A stretch of DNA of 28,059 bases from a virus, in the IMG/VR virus record IMGVR_UViG_3300005823_000012, positions 1-28,059 of that record. One strand, written 5' to 3'. A program made the translations under genes and the position numbers. The notes under the pieces are model-generated. The model did not search any database, was not told the origin of the DNA, and saw nothing but the letters and a program-made list of their open reading frames with translations. This document shows, in pieces, positions 23,636 through 28,059 of this stretch (positions are counted from its first letter, which is position 1; every line of letters starts with the position of its first letter).

Positions 23636-26335
23636 CTACTTATCCCTTCGGTTCAGTACGTTAGCTGTTGTTCTTGGGTTATTAACACTCTGGCTAGCGG
23701 TCGTGCTGGTCGTACTATCCCCTAATAATGGACTCCGCTTCTGTTGCGTGAATGCATCCGAAACCTGTCCTTTAACTCCAGGTTGTGAGTTTCCGGGTGC
23801 CTCTTTATATTTAATCGTGGAGCTAATGATATCTTCAAATCTAAGACCTTCCTCAACGTAATTCAAGTGATTCATTTTATATCCTTGAATCTTCTGAGTA
23901 AAACTACCACCGGAGAATGTACTCTCCACTGAGTATACCCCATAAAAACCACCCATTACATTTGGGTTCCTACCCTTTTTATCCTCAGACTTGATAGTAC
24001 TGTATGAGTCTGGGTCCATGTAGTTTTTCTGCTTGGGTGCTCTTATGTTAATGAAGATACACTTATCAGTATTTGGTTTAATCAATCCACCTATTTTCTT
24101 CAATCGGTTCATGTCAGCCGATGCATACGGGGATAACAACCACAGTGGATCGCCACGAACTTGTAAATCTTCTATCTGCATCTGATCATTTGCTAACCAA
24201 TCCTGGAACTCCCGCATATACTTGTCCTTCCGGGAATTTATAGATGCAGCTTCCCCCTGGATTGCACCGTATGAATTTTGATCGGGTGCCATTCCTTTAC
24301 CACCACCGAGAATATCATATGGCGGAAGTCTATTGTTTGCTGCGGTTTCGAGGTCTTTCCCTCCACCCAGGACTGTATCAAACCTATTATCTCTATCGGT
24401 CACACCAGTTAATGTGGTTCCAATTTGTGTCTGAATTGATTCACTAAACGCCTGATACTGTTTATCACGTAAGTTTTTTTCTTGCTGAGCTGCGGTGGTT
24501 GTCGTTCCGGTTCCTTTAGTTCCTGGGAAATCCTGACCACTGTCCATAGCCTCAAAGAAGAACGCAGATAGATTTATACTAAAATCCAACACTTCAGTAT
24601 TACCAGAAGTATTCAAGTAATCATATTTTCGGACTATAGCACCTATTTTTGTCATCTGTGATACTCGGCGTATCTGGGCTTCTAATGCGGTATATTCGCC
24701 AACATTCCTAGCGGAGTAAGAACCCTTCTTGAATGATATAAACGGTTCAATTATCACCTGTATCTTTAAATTCTTATAGTCGCCGACCTCTTCAGCCTTT
24801 TCACCATACACCACATTAAACCGAACAGTGAAATGTGTCCTGGGTCTGACAAATTGATTATTATCGTTCTCGGATGATTTCGCAATGAATAATTCATGGA
24901 CATACGGCAAGTCAGTCAATGCCGATTGTATCACAGTCAACAAGTCTATATTTTTACCAACACCAACGAGTGACCCAGCCTTATCTGGCTTGACATACGC
25001 CTGACTAACCGCCCATTCCTGACTCCAAAATTCAGTATTACGTAGGGATTCGGGTGCTATAAATTCATATTCTCTAAGCAATCCAGTAGGACCATTAGTG
25101 GATTGGGTAGTATCGATCCTGCGAGATTCCTCCAATACTACTTTGACATGATCCAAGAAACCACCAAACGTGTTGGAAGTTCCGGTGAATATTTTTGCTG
25201 CATCAACTGCGAAGTCTTCGGTACGAAGTGCGGCAGAGCCAGACGGTACAAAATCTATATTATAAACGGTGCCGGTGTTCGTTACTTTGGCTTCAACCTT
25301 GGATATCACAACATAATACGTCAGGAATGGTATCCTAGTTTCCTTACGTGTGTCTATATCTATGACCTCTTTCCAGCTTCCCGTCCGTGGGTCGTATCCT
25401 GAAAAGCTTATATCAATACGATACAGTATGCGACCATTATTGACATTCTTATAACCAATACGGTCTGATATTGTCCTTATATCATCATTGAAACTAAAAC
25501 CACCGGGTTCTAAGATTGTCATCCTGCCTGCAAACATAGAAGATATTAACGGGTTGGCATTTGTCGGGGATTGGTAATTTTCAACAACCATGTCAGTGAT
25601 GGCATAATAATTCTTATCACCGATGAACACATTCTCCGTTTTTACCGTCGGACCGGCAGATGCTTTTGCATTCATCATTGCTGATATATCACCGGCACTA
25701 CCTGTCACCCCTGGGGGTAATCTAAACGGGGCTCCCGGTGGTGGTGTCTTGTTCTCTTCAACCGTTGTGGTTCTAACAAAACTATGATCGAAATTACTAC
25801 CAGTCGATGCAATAACGACGGCTCCTTTCGCTCTCAATTCACTGGCGATATCTCGCTGTGGTAATTCTTCACCGAGTGGGATAGATTCCTGAATCTCTAT
25901 GGTGGTATCTTCTGGTACCATTGAAAAGACAATATTATATTGAACATTCAGGTAGTCATTAAGAACGTTTGTGGCAATACCAGTGTAATTATCAGGATCA
26001 TCCTCGAAGATCAAACTACCAGTTTCACCGGTACAATCGACAGTTTTCTTTTCACGTTTTGTCCTAATCCTCGTGCCACGTCTTCCCTTGGAGACATATT
26101 CCCGGTTTACGTATTGTTCCTCACCCAGTCCATGACATACATCGGAGGGGATGGCACCATTCTGTTTACTATCAGTAGTATCCAGTGCTTTATTAACATT
26201 GGCACCACCACGGCGCTTGGAACTCCTCGGCGATACAGCCCCATGCGCATTAGACCCCGTGACAGCCTGTTTTAAACTATCAACGAAACCTAATTTAGGG
26301 GTGATCTTCTTTTTCCGAGGATTATTCCTACTCAC
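23636..26335 (-). CDS. Baseplate hub candidate (gp27-position structural protein), 899 aa
   Basis: I do not recognise a named family with certainty. The N-terminus is basic (RNNPRKKKITPK; KGRRGTRIRTKREKK at 83-97). The middle (235-600) is beta-rich, with TILEPGGFSFNDDIRTISDRIGY (273-295) and IDISFSGYDPRTGSWKEV (308-325). A glycine-rich segment repeats LGGGK at 656-660 and 676-680. The end has LQVRGDPLWLLSPYA (724-738), like the 'GDP-W-L' loops of phage hub and LysM-type baseplate proteins, and then MGGFYGVYSVESTFSGGSFTQKIQGYKMN (794-822). The start is GTG, set by an AGGA site eight bases upstream and by a GTGA overlap with the gp53-like stop. Lying directly before the gp5-like spike, it is probably the hub that carries the spike (gp27 in T4), but it is more than twice gp27 length. 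The role is inferred from position and motif style. Confidence 0.65.
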   Translation of the reverse strand: MSRNNPRKKKITPKLGFVDSLKQAVTGSNAHGAVSPRSSKRRGGANVNKALDTTDSKQNGAIPSDVCHGLGEEQYVNREYVSKGRRGTRIRTKREKKTVDCTGETGSLIFEDDPDNYTGIATNVLNDYLNVQYNIVFSMVPEDTTIEIQESIPLGEELPQRDIASELRAKGAVVIASTGSNFDHSFVRTTTVEENKTPPPGAPFRLPPGVTGSAGDISAMMNAKASAGPTVKTENVFIGDKNYYAITDMVVENYQSPTNANPLISSMFAGRMTILEPGGFSFNDDIRTISDRIGYKNVNNGRILYRIDISFSGYDPRTGSWKEVIDIDTRKETRIPFLTYYVVISKVEAKVTNTGTVYNIDFVPSGSAALRTEDFAVDAAKIFTGTSNTFGGFLDHVKVVLEESRRIDTTQSTNGPTGLLREYEFIAPESLRNTEFWSQEWAVSQAYVKPDKAGSLVGVGKNIDLLTVIQSALTDLPYVHELFIAKSSENDNNQFVRPRTHFTVRFNVVYGEKAEEVGDYKNLKIQVIIEPFISFKKGSYSARNVGEYTALEAQIRRVSQMTKIGAIVRKYDYLNTSGNTEVLDFSINLSAFFFEAMDSGQDFPGTKGTGTTTTAAQQEKNLRDKQYQAFSESIQTQIGTTLTGVTDRDNRFDTVLGGGKDLETAANNRLPPYDILGGGKGMAPDQNSYGAIQGEAASINSRKDKYMREFQDWLANDQMQIEDLQVRGDPLWLLSPYASADMNRLKKIGGLIKPNTDKCIFINIRAPKQKNYMDPDSYSTIKSEDKKGRNPNVMGGFYGVYSVESTFSGGSFTQKIQGYKMNHLNYVEEGLRFEDIISSTIKYKEAPGNSQPGVKGQVSDAFTQQKRSPLLGDSTTSTTASQSVNNPRTTANVLNRRDK

Positions 26336-26631
26336 ACTAACGTTCCTATGTATGATGGGTCCGGAATTATCAAAGCTCGACCAAACGTCAGGTCAAACAC
26401 CGGGTCTTGTAAACCATTTCGAACTGGGATCACCCAGAACAAATCTTCGTTGCCGTATATATCCCTGGCGAGCAGGTCCGGGCGATTGACATACCGCTCA
26501 TTATTGAGGATGGTTGCCCTATCTAATGGATGTTGATCCACGGACCGATGGACGTAATAGGTCAGATACTTCCCAGTAATATCTGTGAAGTTATACGGCG
26601 ATGCTGAATCGTATGATGGTACGTATGTCAT
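26332..26631 (-). CDS. 53: Baseplate wedge protein, minimal T4 gp53-like, 99 aa
   Basis: Residues 46-93 (RYVNRPDLLARDIYGN, EDLFWVIPVRNGLQDPVFDL, GRALIIPDPSY) follow the gp53 family pattern: 'RPDLLAYDLYG', 'WW-F-RN', 'DPI-D', 'G-I-P'. gp53 has a LysM-like fold and clamps wedges together beside gp25 and gp6. T4 gp53 is 196 aa, so this copy is about half-length and essentially the core domain. Its ATG overlaps the stop of the 282-aa gene (ATGA), and its own TGA overlaps the GTG of the hub candidate. The ribosome site is weak (GGGA), so coupled translation is likely. Identification is from motif resemblance and is fairly secure. Confidence 0.8.
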   Translation of the reverse strand: MTYVPSYDSASPYNFTDITGKYLTYYVHRSVDQHPLDRATILNNERYVNRPDLLARDIYGNEDLFWVIPVRNGLQDPVFDLTFGRALIIPDPSYIGTLV

Positions 26632-27476
26632 TGTTTTATATCCCGGTGGAATCCCTTACGATTTTTTAACATGGTGCCGTCTCGGTAATCTTGCAGAGAC
26701 CAGTTGAGCCAGTAGTTTGGTGTGTGTTGAACTATCAAACTGATCGATGACACCTCAAATTTCATCGGCAACCATGTGTAGGAACCAGATGATGGGTTCC
26801 TACTCGTCAACATAGTCCTGGATATGTACTCGGGTGACCCAGGCTCGGGTATGCCAACATAATCAATATCATTCGGAAATGTCCAATCCGCCTTTTCCAT
26901 GAACACCGGAACCCGGTTGAATGCATAATTACCATATGCGCTAAACCACATCGGTGATGGTGGTCTACCTGTTCCGCTCCTGCCAAAATCCATGTTACTA
27001 TACGACCGAAGGAAGTGAAGCACCGCCATTGCATATATTGCGTTGTCGAAGGTGTCGCACGTCCACATACAATTTGATAATGAAATCCGGACGTTAGATG
27101 TGTTTTTGTAGAAATGATACGACTCGTTGGAGTGTGTTATTTCAGCCGCCTCGTAATTGACCTGGACATTCTCACTGATCGTTGGGTTGTATGGGAACAC
27201 CAACCCATTCGTCATAGAAATGGGCCATAATGCACTGGTGCGGTCCGTGTCCCTGGATGCGCTAACCCCAGCCGTTGTGTTGATATCGATGGTGATACCA
27301 TTATATTGCTCACCGGTGGCAAACGATGTCCCCGGCTTGGCAGCGGGGGGAGCCGGGTTGGCAGCAGCACCAGAAGCAACAGATTCCGACCCATTCATGT
27401 TGAAATCAAATGGCGTTAATCTTGCTGCGACGTGCTCGAAAGCGAATGATGGCTCTTTGTTTGCATTAGTTTCCAT
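26628..27476 (-). CDS. Tail-tube cap / initiator candidate (gp48/gp54-like), 282 aa
   Basis: Residues 90-200 show a pattern seen in baseplate proteins with a tail-tube-like fold: FPYNPTISENVQVNY, THSNESYHFYKNTSNVRISL, then TFDNAIYAMAVLHFLRSYSNMDFG, RPPSPMWFSAYG and RVPVFMEKADWTFPNDIDYVGI. The 'FLRS-NM-FG-RPP-AYG-VPV-DIDY' series is distinctive. In T4, gp48 and gp54 cap the hub and start tube assembly. Residues 36-49 are a low-complexity Ala/Pro segment. The ATG has AAGGA seven bases upstream and a GATAAATAT box 22 bases upstream, making this the first gene of the hub operon. Assignment to gp48 or gp54 specifically is uncertain. A structural baseplate role is well supported by its place. Confidence 0.6.
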   Translation of the reverse strand: METNANKEPSFAFEHVAARLTPFDFNMNGSESVASGAAANPAPPAAKPGTSFATGEQYNGITIDINTTAGVSASRDTDRTSALWPISMTNGLVFPYNPTISENVQVNYEAAEITHSNESYHFYKNTSNVRISLSNCMWTCDTFDNAIYAMAVLHFLRSYSNMDFGRSGTGRPPSPMWFSAYGNYAFNRVPVFMEKADWTFPNDIDYVGIPEPGSPEYISRTMLTSRNPSSGSYTWLPMKFEVSSISLIVQHTPNYWLNWSLQDYRDGTMLKNRKGFHRDIKQ

Positions 27477-27498
27477 ATCAAAATCCTTGGTTACTTGG

Positions 27499-27507
27499 AT
27501 ATTTATC
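27499..27507 (-). promoter_or_regulatory. Candidate late promoter box (GATAAATAT) for the hub operon
   Basis: Identical to the box at 3571-3579, with seven of eight matches to T4 late TATAAATA, 22 bases before the ATG at 27476. It would drive the tube-cap, gp53, hub and spike genes, and lies next to the divergent gp55-like gene whose product would be expected to read it. Confidence 0.55.
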
Positions 27508-27598
27508 TAAAATAGGACTTGAATTTTGTGACAAAAATAACCACATTATACCTAACACAAAAATAATAAGCATATACTAACATTGGAGAGAGAATATT
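27508..27598 (+). promoter_or_regulatory. Divergent intergenic region before the gp55-like sigma gene
   Basis: This AT-rich stretch holds a 13-base perfect dyad (TTTTGT G ACAAAA, 27524-27536) and CATATACT (27571-27578), a possible -10 element also present before the other sigma gene. The GGAGAG ribosome site is at 27585-27590, eight bases before the ATG. There is no TAAATA box on the plus strand and no convincing -35 box. Confidence 0.3.
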
Positions 27599-28059
27599 AT
27601 GGCTGTTCGGAAGAGGAAGCCCAAGAACTACGTTAACAATGCTGATTTATTGATACAGATTCAACTCAGTAAGAACACACAGTTGGAAAATGAGGATTTT
27701 ACCCCGGCTCAGTGCCTCACCAGCGAACTGGTGAAGATGCTGATCATGCTCGTTGAGCGGTACTCCCAGAAAGCAAACTGGAGGAATTACACGTACTTAG
27801 ACGATATGAAGGGAGAGGCTATCGCCTCTTTGTGCCAGAATGCGCTCAAGTTCAAACCTGAGAAGAGTAACAATCCGTTTGGGTACTACACCCAAATAGT
27901 TACGCATTCTTTCCTCACTTTCCTTGAAAAAGAGAAAAAAGTGCGTAAAATACGTGATGACCTTCTGGAACTCAATGGGTTCACCCCGTCATTCACCAGA
28001 CAGATCGAGAATGACGAGCAGGCTCGGGTTGACCGGGAGGATAGAGCTATCACCCACGA
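27599..28059 (+). CDS. 55: Late-transcription sigma factor, T4 gp55-like, C-terminus cut by window edge
   Basis: T4 gp55 replaces the host sigma on core polymerase and recognises the late promoter box, acting with gp33 and the sliding clamp gp45. Here residues 1-18 (MAVRKRKPKNYVNNADLL) match the gp55 start with its YVNN-LL signature. Residues 63-118 (NYTYLDDMKGEAIASLCQNALKF, NPFGYYTQIVTHSFLTFLEKEKKVRK) match gp55 '[23 protein letters not shown]', the region-2-like core-binding and promoter-melting part. 153 full codons are present of an expected total near 185. The ATG has GGAGAG eight bases upstream. It is divergent from the hub operon, which begins with a late-type box. Identification is strong. 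Confidence 0.88.
   Translation, partial: MAVRKRKPKNYVNNADLLIQIQLSKNTQLENEDFTPAQCLTSELVKMLIMLVERYSQKANWRNYTYLDDMKGEAIASLCQNALKFKPEKSNNPFGYYTQIVTHSFLTFLEKEKKVRKIRDDLLELNGFTPSFTRQIENDEQARVDREDRAITH

Noticed and set aside
23340-23861. 173-codon plus-strand frame across the spike and hub-candidate junction
   Set aside because: It runs antisense to two well-supported genes and has no ribosome site or recognisable domain.
27547-27552. TATACC as a -10 box with TTGTGA (27526) as -35 for the gp55-like gene
   Set aside because: The spacer is only 15 bases and both boxes are poor matches. Kept only as part of the general intergenic description.

Overview
The window is a late structural module of a tailed, contractile-tail bacteriophage of the T4 superfamily (a myovirus, plausibly a large-genome one). 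It holds recognisable homologues of T4 baseplate proteins gp6, gp25, gp53 and gp5. A gp55-type late sigma factor and late-promoter-like TAAATA boxes support the same placement. I cannot name the phage or the host. An RpoH-like sigma factor loosely suggests a proteobacterial host, but that is inference only.

Layout, read along the minus strand from right to left. (1) Hub operon, 27476 to 21168: a gp48/gp54-like tail-tube-cap candidate, a small gp53-like wedge protein, an 899-aa hub candidate and a gp5-like spike carrying a lysozyme. The first three overlap by 4 bases at their junctions. (2) Wedge operon, 20181 to 16325: gp25-like and gp6-like proteins joined by a TAATG overlap. (3) A 116-base leader with strong, mutually exclusive inverted repeats, then one 12.6-kb gene for a 4207-residue protein in the gp7 position (16208 to 3585). 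(4) Peripheral baseplate and fibre genes, 3546 to 1: two small conserved virion proteins, a 544-aa fibre or adhesin protein, and a tail-collar (gp12-like) protein cut by the window edge.

Two genes lie on the plus strand, and both encode sigma factors. An RpoH (sigma-32)-like factor (20305 to 21171) sits between the hub and wedge operons. A gp55-like late sigma (27599 to beyond the right edge) is divergent from the hub operon. Every minus-strand gap of 30 bases or more contains a TAAATA-core box 18 to 29 bases before the next start codon. No such box precedes the plus-strand sigma genes. This fits a scheme in which a gp55-type sigma drives the structural genes while the sigma genes use other promoters.

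There is no gene-free stretch longer than 300 bases. The gaps of about 120 bases are at 16209-16324, 20182-20304 and 27477-27598. I saw no tRNA, CRISPR array, insertion sequence or integrase. The points most worth attention are the giant protein with its flagellin-IN-like tandem modules, the rearranged spike with an altered lysozyme triad, the RpoH-like sigma gene, and the bistable leader before the giant gene.
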